The notes under the pieces are model-generated. The model searched no databases. It was not told the origin of the DNA and worked only from the letters and a program-made list of their open reading frames with translations. A stretch of DNA of 64,000 nucleotides from Myxococcales bacterium. Lineage in GTDB: Bacteria; Myxococcota_A; Polyangia; Polyangiales; Polyangiaceae. Below, piece after piece: positions 8,716 to 17,343 of the stretch. The stretch spans positions 29,149-93,148 of the forward strand of contig JAEUKE010000174.1 in NCBI GenBank assembly GCA_016794345.1. Reading direction: 5' to 3'. How positions within the stretch are numbered: position 1 is the stretch's first letter; each line of letters starts with the position of its first letter. A program made the position numbers and the translations under genes.

Positions 8716-9285
8716 ATGCCCTCGCTCCTTCGTCCGCTTCGAACCCTCCTGGTCCCGGAACGGCCCGTGCGCGGGCAACGCGAGACCGGTCGCCGCGGCC
8801 TGCTGGGCGGCCTGCTCGCTTTGCCGATTGCGCCGCTCGTGTCCGGCGCGGCGGGCTGTGCCGCTCTCGCTGGCGAGGAGACGATCGACGCCTTCTTCAT
8901 GGTCGGGAAGAACGCTGGCCCCGGCTTCAACGGGTGGTCCGAATACAACCTGGACGAAGCGCCGGATCCGGATCAGGCGGCGACCCTCGAGCGCATCATG
9001 CTCAACGCCCCGGATGGCGCGAAGGACCTCACGTTCATCACCGAGGTGTTCGCCGAGGCCGTGCAACCCGACGGCACGCGCACCCCCATCGCGTCGGGGA
9101 GCAACTTCCCCAAGAACGACACGATCGCCGCGATGGACATTCTCTTCGACGGCAACCTCCGCAACCTGCTCTACCCGGACGGCAAGAAGCTCCGCGTGGA
9201 GTGGGAGGGCAAGTTCGATCCGACCTACCCCTACCCGGAAGGCGGCGCGCGGGTGAACGCGCAGGTCATCATCGAGATCTTGTGA
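8716..9285 (+). CDS. Putative Tat-exported hypothetical protein
   Basis: A 189-residue protein. After a basic N-terminus comes TGRRGLLGGLLALPIAPLVS followed by AAGC, a twin-arginine-like signal leading to a possible but atypical lipobox. The mature part (from about residue 45) has no recognised domain; it contains ITEVFAEAVQPDG and VEWEGKFDPTYPYP and ends with a beta-like segment VNAQVIIEIL. The ATG at 8716 is chosen because AGGA lies eight bases upstream; the ATG at 8710 is too close to it. It converges on mlaD with only 6 bp between stops. Function unknown. Confidence 0.65.
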   Translation: MPSLLRPLRTLLVPERPVRGQRETGRRGLLGGLLALPIAPLVSGAAGCAALAGEETIDAFFMVGKNAGPGFNGWSEYNLDEAPDPDQAATLERIMLNAPDGAKDLTFITEVFAEAVQPDGTRTPIASGSNFPKNDTIAAMDILFDGNLRNLLYPDGKKLRVEWEGKFDPTYPYPEGGARVNAQVIIEIL

Positions 9286-9291
9286 GGCGGG

Positions 9292-10416
9292 TTACTTGTT
9301 GTCCGCGCTCACGGCTTTGGGCGGCGGGGCGACCGTGACGTCCGGCTTCTTCTCGTCCTGCTTGATCGAGTAGCGGACGAGCGCGCGGAGCACGTCGTTC
9401 CGCTGGACGTTGCCGAGGACGACCTTCAGGTCCTCGTAGACGGACGGGTCGACCAGGAGGCCGCCGACGGTCCCCTTCCCGGCCCGCATGTCCGAGACGA
9501 TCGCCCGGACGTCCGCCGTGATCGCCGTGACGTTCTTGAGCGCCTCCGCGCCGTCCCCTTTGCCCCCGTAGAGCGCGTCGTGCACGAGGCTGTCGCTCTC
9601 CCGGACGCCCTTGAGCGTCAGCGCGATCTCGTTCGCCGCCGCGGCGACCTCGGTCACCCCCTTCGGGGAGTCGCCATAGATGATGTCGTGTGCGAAGCCC
9701 GGCCCTTGCTCGACCCGAGCGAAGACCCGTCGGGCGTCGCGGAGCAGGCCTTCGGCCTCGTGGGCGGTGCGCTCGAGGCTCGCCACCGCCTTGCTGATGC
9801 GCTCGGCTTCCTTCGGATCGCTGAGGAGCTTGGTCGGGTAACCCTGACCGTGCGCGACCTCGTTCAGGATGTGGTTCATGTTGGCGACGGTGCCCTGGAT
9901 GTCGCGATGGAGCTTCTCGTCCCCGAGAGGCTTCGTCGCCTTCGCGATGTTGTCGATCGCGATCTCCGCCTTGCCCGCCATCTCGCCGACGCGACCCATC
10001 ATGTCGTCCGCGGCCTCGCCGTCGAGCACCGTCCCCGGCGGGGCGGCTTCCTCTTTTCCGCCCATCGTCAGCTCGACCATCTTGTCGCCGAGCAGACCCT
10101 TCGTCGCGATCTTCGCCCGGGTGTCCCGGCGAATGCGGCCCTTCTCCGTGTCCGACACCCAGAACGTCACGTAGACCGTGGGGTCCTCGGCGTTCTTCTT
10201 GTCGTAGCCGACGTAGCTCACCTGCCCGATGTCGATGCCGCCGAGGCGCACGGGCGCGCCCGGCTTGAGCCCCGACACATCCAGGAAGGTGGTCTTGAAC
10301 TCGACCGACTTCGAGAACAGCCGCCGCTCGTCACCGATGAGGAAGATGACGAGCCCGGCGAAGAAAAGCCCGAGCACCACGAAGATGCCGACCTTCATGT
10401 CTCGCGAGACGCTCAT
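9292..10416 (-). CDS. mlaD: MlaD/MCE-family phospholipid transport substrate-binding protein
   Basis: A 374-residue protein with an N-terminal membrane anchor (VGIFVVLGLFFAGLVIFLIG, residues 9-28), an MCE domain (about 35-115; TFLDVSGLKPGAPVRLGGID, KIATKGLLGDKMVEL) and a long helical C-terminal part of about 250 residues (IDNIAKATKPLGDEKLHRDI, several heptad-like stretches). Short E. coli MlaD has about 183 residues, so this is the long MCE form with a coiled extension that could bridge the periplasm. It is the last gene of the yajC-secD-secF-recJ-mlaF-mlaD cluster and partners MlaF. The permease MlaE is not in this cluster. Confidence 0.9.
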   Translation of the reverse strand: MSVSRDMKVGIFVVLGLFFAGLVIFLIGDERRLFSKSVEFKTTFLDVSGLKPGAPVRLGGIDIGQVSYVGYDKKNAEDPTVYVTFWVSDTEKGRIRRDTRAKIATKGLLGDKMVELTMGGKEEAAPPGTVLDGEAADDMMGRVGEMAGKAEIAIDNIAKATKPLGDEKLHRDIQGTVANMNHILNEVAHGQGYPTKLLSDPKEAERISKAVASLERTAHEAEGLLRDARRVFARVEQGPGFAHDIIYGDSPKGVTEVAAAANEIALTLKGVRESDSLVHDALYGGKGDGAEALKNVTAITADVRAIVSDMRAGKGTVGGLLVDPSVYEDLKVVLGNVQRNDVLRALVRYSIKQDEKKPDVTVAPPPKAVSADNK

Positions 10417-10483
10417 CAGGCGACCAGGATAGCAGCGAGCGGGCCGACCGCGAGCCCCATGAAGAGGAGATTGCTGCTCCTCA

Positions 10484-11272
10484 TCAGGACTGGAGCAGGG
10501 TTGCGACGTCCTCGTTCACGGGGGCGATCCCGTGGATGAAGTCGTGTACGCGCGGGTCGGTGCTCCTCCTGAAATCGTCGGGCGTTCCGCACAGGATGAT
10601 CGACCCCGAGTGGACCATGGCCATGCGGTCGGAGATGCTGAAGGCGCTCTTCATGTCGTGGGTGACGACGATGCTCGTGACGTCGATGGCCTTCTTGAGC
10701 CCGTTGATCAGGTGGTTGATCCGCTCGGTGTTGATCGGGTCCAGCCCGGTAGTCGGCTCGTCGTAGAGGAGCACCTCCGGCTGAACGGCGATGGCCCGCG
10801 CGAGGCCAACGCGTTTCTTCATGCCGCCGGACAGATCCGCCGGGCGCATCGCTTCGATGCCGGGAAGCCCGACGAGGGAGAGGGCCCAGTGCGCGCGCTC
10901 TCGCATCTGCTCCGGCGTCATCTCGTGCCGGAAGTGCTCCCGCAGGCCGTACTCCACGTTCTCGCCGACGCTGATCGAGTCGAAGAGCGCGGCGCCCTGG
11001 AACAACATGGCGATCCGCCGCCGGACGTGGCTCACCTTGAGCTCGTTCATCCGGGTGATCTCTTCCCCGTGGAAGGTGACGGAGCCGGCGTCCGCCTCGA
11101 GCAGGCGGATGAGGAGCTTGAGCATGACGCTCTTGCCCACGCCCGAGCCGCCCATGATGGTGATGGTCTCGCCTGGATAGACCTCCAGATCGAGGTTGCG
11201 ATAGATGACCTTCGGGCCGAAGGCCTTCTTCACGCCTCGGAATCGGATCAGCGGCTCGGCGAGCGGGGGCAT
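10484..11272 (-). CDS. mlaF: MlaF-type ABC transporter ATP-binding protein
   Basis: A 262-residue ABC ATPase. Walker A is GGSGVGKS (about 41-48), the Q-loop MLFQGAALFDS carries the GALFDS-type motif typical of Mla/Ttg2A ATPases, the signature is LSGGMKKRVGLARA and Walker B is VLLYDEPTTGLDP, with switch His in VVTHD. It powers lipid transport between the outer and inner membranes together with an MlaE permease and MlaD. It sits 25 bp after recJ and 67 bp before mlaD on the minus strand. The lack of an adjacent mlaE is unusual, so the permease must be encoded elsewhere. The N-terminus PPLAEPLIRFRGVKKAF supports the ATG at 11272. Confidence 0.93.
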   Translation of the reverse strand: MPPLAEPLIRFRGVKKAFGPKVIYRNLDLEVYPGETITIMGGSGVGKSVMLKLLIRLLEADAGSVTFHGEEITRMNELKVSHVRRRIAMLFQGAALFDSISVGENVEYGLREHFRHEMTPEQMRERAHWALSLVGLPGIEAMRPADLSGGMKKRVGLARAIAVQPEVLLYDEPTTGLDPINTERINHLINGLKKAIDVTSIVVTHDMKSAFSISDRMAMVHSGSIILCGTPDDFRRSTDPRVHDFIHGIAPVNEDVATLLQS

Positions 11273-11297
11273 GCGGGCAAGAAGAATAGCGGCCCGA

Positions 11298-12986
11298 TCA
11301 GCGGGGTCTCGAGATTTTCTGGACGTGGAGCTCCGCGCCCCCGGCGAACGTGTTCCGCCGCAGGAACCCGACGGCGTCCACCACTTGCCCGGTGACCGCC
11401 GGCAGGAGCTCGGCGCGCCCGAACGCGACGCTGGTCAACGTTCGCTCGCCGACGCCCAGCTCGAGCTTCAGGTGCCCCTTGAGATCGCGCGCCGAACGGA
11501 CGATCGCGCCGGCGCAGAGGAGCGCGGGCGTCGGGTTCTGCTCTCCGAAGGGCTCCAGCCGCTCGAGATCGCGCAACACCATCGCCGGCTCGTCGCGCGG
11601 GTCGAGCCGCGCCGTGGGCTCGCCGAGCTTCTCGAACGTCCTCCCGGCGCTGATCGTCGCGCAAGCGTCGGCCCACGCGCTCCGCAGCGCGTCGATCCGG
11701 TCGGCGCGGACGTGCACGCCAGCGGCGGCCTGGTGGCCGCCGAAGCCGACGAGCTCCCCCCGGCACTGGACGAGCGCGTCATAGAGCGGAAAGCCGCGCG
11801 GCCCGCGGACCGAGCCGCGCCCGGTGCTTCCCTCGATCGCGATCACGATCGTGGGCTTCAGGGTGGTCTCTGCGACCTTGCCGGCGACGATACCGACCAC
11901 GCCGGGGTGCCAGGCCTCGCGGGCGAGCACGAGCCCGCCCAGCTCCGCCATGCCGCGCTCGGCCACGTCCGCCATGGCCTCTTCGACCATCTGGGCCTGC
12001 ACCGCCCGGCGCCGCAGCTGCGTCTGCTCGATCGACGCGGCCAGCCCCTCGGCCGTGGTTCGATCGCGGCTGAGCAAGAGGGCGAGCGCCTCGTCCGGAT
12101 CGCCGAGCCGGCCGGGCGCGTTGATGCGCGGGGCGATCCGGTACGCCACGTCTTCCCCGCCGACCCCCGCCGCCAGGTCGACCTTGGCCAGCCCCGCGAG
12201 GGCGCGGAGCCCCGGCCTGGCCCCGGAGGCGAGCACGCGCAGCCCCGCGCGGGTGAGCGCGCGGTTGTCCCCGACGAGCGGCACGACGTCCGCGATGGTG
12301 CCGATCGCGACGAGATCGAGGAGCGGCCGCAGATCGAGCTGCGCCTTGAGCTCTTGCCTGAGCGCGGCGGCCATCGTCAGCGCCAGCCCGCAGGAGGCTA
12401 GGTGCTTGAACGAGAAGCCACACTCCGGCCTGTGCGGGTTCAGGAAGGCGAAGGCAGGCAGCGTCTCCTTGGGGACGAGGTGGTGGTCGATGACGATCGT
12501 GTCGACGCCCGCCCGCCGCGCCTCGTCGATGCGCTCGTGATCGCTCGAGCCGCAGTCGCACGTGACCACGAGGCCCGCGCCGCTCGCGCGCACGCGCGCG
12601 AGCGCCGGCGCCGAGAGGCCGTAGGCGCCCTCTGTGCGCGTCGCCAGGAGCGGCACGGCCTCGCCACCCAGCGCTCGGATGGCGGACGTCATGACCGCGG
12701 TCGCGGTGATGCCGTCGCAGTCGTAGTCGCCGAAGACGCAGATGCGCTCCTTGCGGCGGATGGCCGAGGCGATGCGCTCGGCCGCCGGCGCGCGACCGGC
12801 CATGTCGGTGGGCGGCGTGAGGTGCGCGAGCTTCGGGTCGAGCCAGCGCTCCGTCTCGTCGCCGGGCGCGCGGCCCGCCCGATGGACGAGCTGCGCCGCC
12901 GTGTAGCTCAGCCCGTAGGCGGCACGCAGAGGGCCGACGAGATCGCTCGTCGGCCCTGGATCGATCGGCGGGTCGTCGAGGGTCAA
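11298..12986 (-). CDS. recJ: RecJ single-stranded-DNA-specific 5'-3' exonuclease
   Basis: A 562-residue DHH-family nuclease, near the usual RecJ length of about 570. Motifs include VFGDYDCDGITATAVM (motif I, about 83-98), VTCDCGSSDHE (motif II) and VIDHHLVPKETLP (the DHH motif, about 164), then a DHHA1 domain carrying GLVLAREAWHPGVVGIVAGK and GSVRGPRGFPLYDAL, and an OB-like C-terminal part with VDAVGFLRRNTF. It degrades single-stranded DNA in the RecF recombination pathway and in mismatch and base-excision repair. Its ATG overlaps the secF stop by four bases (ATGA), which indicates translational coupling. It is followed by mlaF. Confidence 0.95.
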   Translation of the reverse strand: MTLDDPPIDPGPTSDLVGPLRAAYGLSYTAAQLVHRAGRAPGDETERWLDPKLAHLTPPTDMAGRAPAAERIASAIRRKERICVFGDYDCDGITATAVMTSAIRALGGEAVPLLATRTEGAYGLSAPALARVRASGAGLVVTCDCGSSDHERIDEARRAGVDTIVIDHHLVPKETLPAFAFLNPHRPECGFSFKHLASCGLALTMAAALRQELKAQLDLRPLLDLVAIGTIADVVPLVGDNRALTRAGLRVLASGARPGLRALAGLAKVDLAAGVGGEDVAYRIAPRINAPGRLGDPDEALALLLSRDRTTAEGLAASIEQTQLRRRAVQAQMVEEAMADVAERGMAELGGLVLAREAWHPGVVGIVAGKVAETTLKPTIVIAIEGSTGRGSVRGPRGFPLYDALVQCRGELVGFGGHQAAAGVHVRADRIDALRSAWADACATISAGRTFEKLGEPTARLDPRDEPAMVLRDLERLEPFGEQNPTPALLCAGAIVRSARDLKGHLKLELGVGERTLTSVAFGRAELLPAVTGQVVDAVGFLRRNTFAGGAELHVQKISRPR

Positions 12987-14278
12987 ACGACCGCGTCGGC
13001 CTTCTTCTGCGCCCGGACCCGCGTCACCTTCTTGGCGCGCTGCATCCCGCCGGCGAAGAAGCGGCGGTCGACGAACTCGGTGACCGGCGCGGCGATGTAG
13101 ATGGAGGAGTACGTGCCGACGCCCACGCCGATGATCATGGCGAACGCGAAGTCCTTGATGACCTGCGTGCCGAAGACGAGGAACGCCGTGAGAGACAACA
13201 GCACGGTCAGGTTCGTGATGATCGTGCGGCCGAACATCTCGGAGACCGAGAGGTTCACGAGCTCCGGGAAGGTCTTGCCGCGGTACTTACCCAGGTTCTC
13301 GCGGACGCGGTCGTAGACGACGACCGTGTCGGAGATCGAGTAACCCATGATGGTGAGGACGGCGGCGACCGTCGTGAGCGTGATCTCGCGGCCGGTGAGG
13401 CACATGGCGCCGAGCGCGATGACGACGTCGTGGAAGAGGGCGATGATGCCGCCTGGCGCGAACCGCAAGTCGAACCGCAGCGCGATGTACGCCATGACGA
13501 AGATCATCGTGATGGCGATGGCCTTGAGCGCCATGTCGCGGAGCTCCGCGCCGGCCTTGGGGCCGATCCACTCGACGCTCTCGGGGTGGTCCGGCACGGC
13601 CGCACCGAACTTGCCGCGCAGGCCGTCCATCAGGGTGTCGCCCTTGGAGGCGAGGTGGACCTCGACCTTGCCGTCACGCTCGCTGACGAGCTGGACCGCG
13701 GTGGCGGTCTTCGACAGGCTGATCCCGGGGACCGCTTCGACCCTCCGCGTGACGTCCGCCACGACCTGGTCCTTGCGGGCCTTTCGGGCCGCGTCGTCGA
13801 GCTTCTCGAGCCCGAGGTCATAACGCACCACGACCTTGTCGCCGCCGGGGCTGAAACGCAGATCCGTCGGAGTCGTCAGCTCGGTGCAGTCGGCGGGCCG
13901 ATCCGACTCCGAGAAGCAGACGGCGCGCGTGATGGAGGTCTTCACGTCCTCCGAGAGCGCGCTCACCTCCTGCACGCGGATGAGGAATGCGTTCGGCTTG
14001 TTGGGGACGCTCACCACCTCGGGCGAGTTGAACTCGGTTTTCCCCTGCGCGTCCTTGATCTGCTCCACAGCCTCGCGGACGGCGCTCGCCTCGACGGGCT
14101 GCGTGAACTGAACGACGACCTCGGTGCCGCCTTTGAAGTCCGTCCCCCATTTCGGACCGGGGACGAAAAACGAGAGGATGGCCCCGCCGATGAGGAAGAG
14201 GGAGAGAAGGTAGAACGCCTTCCTCTTCCCCATGAAGTCGTAGACTTTGCCGTGCTTGAAGAGGACCAAAAAGACCAT
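12983..14278 (-). CDS. secF: SecF protein-export membrane subunit, enlarged periplasmic domain
   Basis: A 431-residue RND-type subunit of the SecDF complex, which uses proton motive force to pull proteins out of SecYEG. The first membrane helix (FYLLSLFLIGGAILSFFVPG) is followed by the SecF motif GTDFKGGTEVVVQF. The C-terminal five-helix block contains MGYSISDTVVVYDRVRENLG and GRTIITNLTVLLSLTAFLVFG. E. coli SecF has about 323 residues; the extra 100 or so lie in the first periplasmic loop (about residues 75-235), including a segment with two Cys (CFSESDRPADC). It lies 14 bp after secD and overlaps recJ by four bases. Confidence 0.95.
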   Translation of the reverse strand: MVFLVLFKHGKVYDFMGKRKAFYLLSLFLIGGAILSFFVPGPKWGTDFKGGTEVVVQFTQPVEASAVREAVEQIKDAQGKTEFNSPEVVSVPNKPNAFLIRVQEVSALSEDVKTSITRAVCFSESDRPADCTELTTPTDLRFSPGGDKVVVRYDLGLEKLDDAARKARKDQVVADVTRRVEAVPGISLSKTATAVQLVSERDGKVEVHLASKGDTLMDGLRGKFGAAVPDHPESVEWIGPKAGAELRDMALKAIAITMIFVMAYIALRFDLRFAPGGIIALFHDVVIALGAMCLTGREITLTTVAAVLTIMGYSISDTVVVYDRVRENLGKYRGKTFPELVNLSVSEMFGRTIITNLTVLLSLTAFLVFGTQVIKDFAFAMIIGVGVGTYSSIYIAAPVTEFVDRRFFAGGMQRAKKVTRVRAQKKADAVV

Positions 14279-14292
14279 CGTTCGATCACCCT

Positions 14293-16464
14293 TCAGCCGA
14301 GGCTGAGCTGCTTGACCTTCCGCCAGCGGACGGCGTAGTCGAACATGAGGCGCGTACAGATCACGCCGGTGAAGAGGCTCGCGACCATCCCAATGATGAG
14401 GGCGACCGCGAAGCCTTTGATGGGGCCCGACCCGTACTGGAACAGGATGAGCCCCGAGATGAGCGTCGTCATGTGGCCGTCGATGATCGCGGAGAACGCG
14501 CGGTCATAGCCGATGTCGACCGCCTGGCGCGGGCTCTTGCCGGCGCGCAGCTCGTCGCGGATGCGCTCGTTGATGAGGACGTTCGCGTCGACCGCGATGC
14601 CGATCGTGAGCGACAGGCCGGCGATGCCGGGTAGCGTGAGGGACGCGCCGAACATCGCGAGGATCGCGACCTGGATCACCAGGTTGAAGATGACGGCGAG
14701 GTTCGCGATGAAGCCGGCGCGCGAGTAGATGACCACCATGAAGACGAGCACGAGGACGGAGCCGACCACCGCGCCGCGAACGCCCTGCTCGATCGCGTCG
14801 GCGCCGAGCTGCGGACCGACGACCTGCTCGTTCTTGTGGAAGATGGGCGCCGGGAGCGCGCCGCTCTTGATAACGAGCTCGAGGCGCTTGGCGTCCTGAT
14901 ACTGCTGCTCGGGGTTGTTGCGGCCCATCGTGATGCGGGCGCTGCCGCCGGCGATCTTGCCCTGGATGACCGGGGCGCTCTCGACGACGTCGTCGAGGAT
15001 GATGGCGAAGCGCTTGTTGATGTTCGCGCCAGTGACCTTCTCGAAGCGGTCGGCGCCGATGGGCGTGAACTCGAGGCTGACCTGCCAGCCGCCGAGCCCG
15101 CCGCCGTCCGACTGGTCGCGCGCGGCCTGGGCTACGCGGATCATGTCGCCGACGACGTCGGCGTTCGACTGCACGTAGTACGTGCGCCAGCCGACCTCTT
15201 CGAACTCGTTTTTCTCCGGGATGAACTCGGTGACCTTGCCGAAGACGATCTGGTGGGTATCGGGGACCTGGAGCGAGCGCGTCCACGCCTCGAGGCGCTT
15301 CTTCGCGTCCACCATCTTCTCGCCCTCTTTTTTGGCGAGCAGGGCGTACGCGCGCGGCTCGGTCTTGCCAGCCCCGAGCGGCGCGTCTTCGAGGCGAAAC
15401 GTGATGCCCTCCTCCGCGAGCTTCGGATCGGGCGTCGGCGAGTTCGCCATCTCGTCGAAGAAGCCGGCGGTGTCGTCGAGCATCTTGAACTCGAGGCGAG
15501 CCGTCTGGCTGATGATGCTCTTGATCTCCTCGAAGGCGCGGCGGTCGTCACCTGGAACCTCCACGACGATGTCCTCGCCGCTGCCGCCGGGCGCGATGGA
15601 GACCTCTTTCACGCCGAGGCTGTCGATCCGGCGATGGATCTTCTCCTTCGCCTGACCCACCGCGTCCGTCCGGACGCGATCGACGACCTCGCCCTTGATC
15701 TGGAAGCCGAGCACCTTCCCCTGACCGCGCGTGATGTTCATCTCCTGCATGAACCGCGCGAGGAACGCCTCGTTGTTCGCCTTGGCCGCGTCCTCCTCGC
15801 TGACGAACTCGACGTTGATTCGAGTGACGTCGTCGCGGGGCTTGGTCACCTTCACGCGCTCGGCGAGCTTGGCGAGCTGCTCGAGCGTCGGCAGGGAGTC
15901 TTCGCTCGTGATGCCGAGCGTCCGCGCGAGCTGGGTGCGCAGGTCGTCGAAGTAGCGGTCGCGCTTGTCCTTGATCGCTTCCTGCACGTCGACCGCGTAC
16001 TCGACACGGAAGCCGCCCTTGAGGTCGAGCCCTCGAACGAGCCGGAACGGGATGTTCGCCCGAACGAAGCGGCCGACGCCGAGCTTGCCGCTCTTGGCGT
16101 TCGCCTCGAGCTCGGCCTGCTGCTCCTGGCTGAGGTTCGGGTCGACCTCCGGGCGGCCGAACCGCTCGTCCATGTACGTGGGGTACAGACAGAGGCCGGC
16201 GCCCAGGAGCAGGAACACGCAGAAGCCGACCTTGGCCCGCCAGGCGGAGTCGATCCAGTCACCCGCGGTGACGAGCGCCCAGGGGATCATCAACGTGGCG
16301 ACGGCGCCGAGCCAGAACACCTCGTAGTGGGCGCAGCCTGCGCCGACGGCGGCGCTGAGGGTGGCCCAAACGAGCGGGCCGCGCTTGGTCTTGACCGCGT
16401 AGGCGGCGAACGCGAGCACCACCGCGAGCGCGGCGAGGCCGTACTTCAGGTAGACGTAGATCAC
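14293..16464 (-). CDS. secD: SecD protein-export membrane subunit
   Basis: A 723-residue SecD, longer than the E. coli protein (about 615). Three hydrophobic N-terminal segments (about 1-110) precede the periplasmic part beginning with FRLVRGLDLKGGFRVEY, which contains the LDLKGG signature. The C-terminal RND block carries PGIAGLSLTIGIAVDANVLI and ERIRDELRAGKSPRQAVDIG. It works with SecF and YajC at the SecYEG channel. The ATG overlaps the yajC stop by four bases. The additional N-terminal helices, absent in E. coli, may be lineage-specific. Confidence 0.96.
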   Translation of the reverse strand: MIYVYLKYGLAALAVVLAFAAYAVKTKRGPLVWATLSAAVGAGCAHYEVFWLGAVATLMIPWALVTAGDWIDSAWRAKVGFCVFLLLGAGLCLYPTYMDERFGRPEVDPNLSQEQQAELEANAKSGKLGVGRFVRANIPFRLVRGLDLKGGFRVEYAVDVQEAIKDKRDRYFDDLRTQLARTLGITSEDSLPTLEQLAKLAERVKVTKPRDDVTRINVEFVSEEDAAKANNEAFLARFMQEMNITRGQGKVLGFQIKGEVVDRVRTDAVGQAKEKIHRRIDSLGVKEVSIAPGGSGEDIVVEVPGDDRRAFEEIKSIISQTARLEFKMLDDTAGFFDEMANSPTPDPKLAEEGITFRLEDAPLGAGKTEPRAYALLAKKEGEKMVDAKKRLEAWTRSLQVPDTHQIVFGKVTEFIPEKNEFEEVGWRTYYVQSNADVVGDMIRVAQAARDQSDGGGLGGWQVSLEFTPIGADRFEKVTGANINKRFAIILDDVVESAPVIQGKIAGGSARITMGRNNPEQQYQDAKRLELVIKSGALPAPIFHKNEQVVGPQLGADAIEQGVRGAVVGSVLVLVFMVVIYSRAGFIANLAVIFNLVIQVAILAMFGASLTLPGIAGLSLTIGIAVDANVLINERIRDELRAGKSPRQAVDIGYDRAFSAIIDGHMTTLISGLILFQYGSGPIKGFAVALIIGMVASLFTGVICTRLMFDYAVRWRKVKQLSLG

Positions 16465-16907
16465 GACTTGTCCTTCTCGGCAGAAGGCTTGGCCCCCTTC
16501 GTTTCTTTCTCGTCCTTCTTCGCGTCAGCCGCTTTCTTGTCGGCGGGGGCCGCCTTCGGATCGGTGGCGTCCTTGCCTTCGATCGCGGTCTTGAGGAAGG
16601 CGACGAAGACGCCCGGGGCGATCTCGATCTCGGCAGTCTTGTCGCCGAGCTTCGTGACCTTGCCGATCATGCCGGCGCGCGTGACGACGCGGTCGCCGAC
16701 CTTCAGGCTCTCTTCGAGGTCCTTCTGCTTCTTGTTCTGGCTCCGCGTCATCCAGAAGATGAGCAGGACAGGCAGGAGCAGGAACAGCATCGAGCCGAGG
16801 CCGCCGCCAAAAAGGCCGCCGCCACCGGAGGGAGGGGCGCTGCCGCCAGGATCGGGCGCGGGAGCCGGAGCACCAGGCTCGGAGGGTTGGAGGATGATCG
16901 AGGTCAC
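16461..16907 (-). CDS. yajC: YajC preprotein translocase accessory subunit
   Basis: A 148-residue small membrane protein: a Pro/Gly-rich N-terminus, one transmembrane helix (SMLFLLLPVLLIFWMTRSQ, about 39-57), then the conserved cytoplasmic block QKDLEESLKVGDRVVTRAGM and IGKVTKLGDKTAEIEIAPGV. The last 35 residues are Lys/Ala/Asp-rich and low in complexity. It is a subunit of the SecDF-YajC complex and the first gene of a six-gene minus-strand cluster. Its promoter must lie in the 436-bp spacer upstream. Confidence 0.93.
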   Translation of the reverse strand: MTSIILQPSEPGAPAPAPDPGGSAPPSGGGGLFGGGLGSMLFLLLPVLLIFWMTRSQNKKQKDLEESLKVGDRVVTRAGMIGKVTKLGDKTAEIEIAPGVFVAFLKTAIEGKDATDPKAAPADKKAADAKKDEKETKGAKPSAEKDKS

Positions 16908-17343
16908 GGGGAGCCGTGCTGTCTAGTCAAGATCCACGGGGTCGGCAAGGACCGGGCTGATTTGGAGGCGCGTGCCCTCCCCCGGTCCGGGGCGCGTCGT
17001 GCTCGGTCGTCGCGCAACGCCTCGGCGCTGCCGCGCGTTTCGGACCGTGCTCGGCCGGAAGCCAGGGCGGCGCGCGGATCCGGCCGTGGCACGTTTCTTG
17101 GTTTCTCAGGCGAGGTGATAACGCTCTCGCGCGGCCCTCGACGTTGTCTGGACGGGGAGACGCCCGAGGCCGAGGGCCAATGCGCCAAGGCGATCGAGCA
17201 GGATGAAGAGGGTATCTATTGCCCGAGGCGGTGCGCTCGAAGACGCCTCGTCCCGTCGAGTGATCGCACCCCAATGACGAAGCGCCCGTGAGCCGCGCTG
17301 GGTAGCAGCGGCCACGGGCGCCCGCGCGCCGAGCGGCTCTCGC
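16908..17343. other. 436-bp spacer between yajC and infC without a gene
   Basis: No open frame here has the codon bias of the neighbouring genes, and the ribosomal protein genes rpmI and rplT that normally follow infC are not encoded. The right end holds a strong hairpin (17282-17321). The rest should contain the promoter for the yajC-mlaD cluster, but I see no clear -35/-10 pair. Confidence 0.6.
17282..17321 (-). terminator. Strong hairpin downstream of infC
   Basis: GCGCCCGTG (17282-17290) pairs perfectly with CACGGGCGC (17313-17321), and the inner GCCGC/GCGGC extends the stem. It lies about 22 bp after the infC stop. There is only a short T-run on the minus strand, so it is a probable but not classical terminator. 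Confidence 0.5.

Noticed and set aside
16908..17343. Possible rpmI (L35) and rplT (L20) after infC
   Set aside because: No frame in the spacer resembles either protein, and yajC follows.
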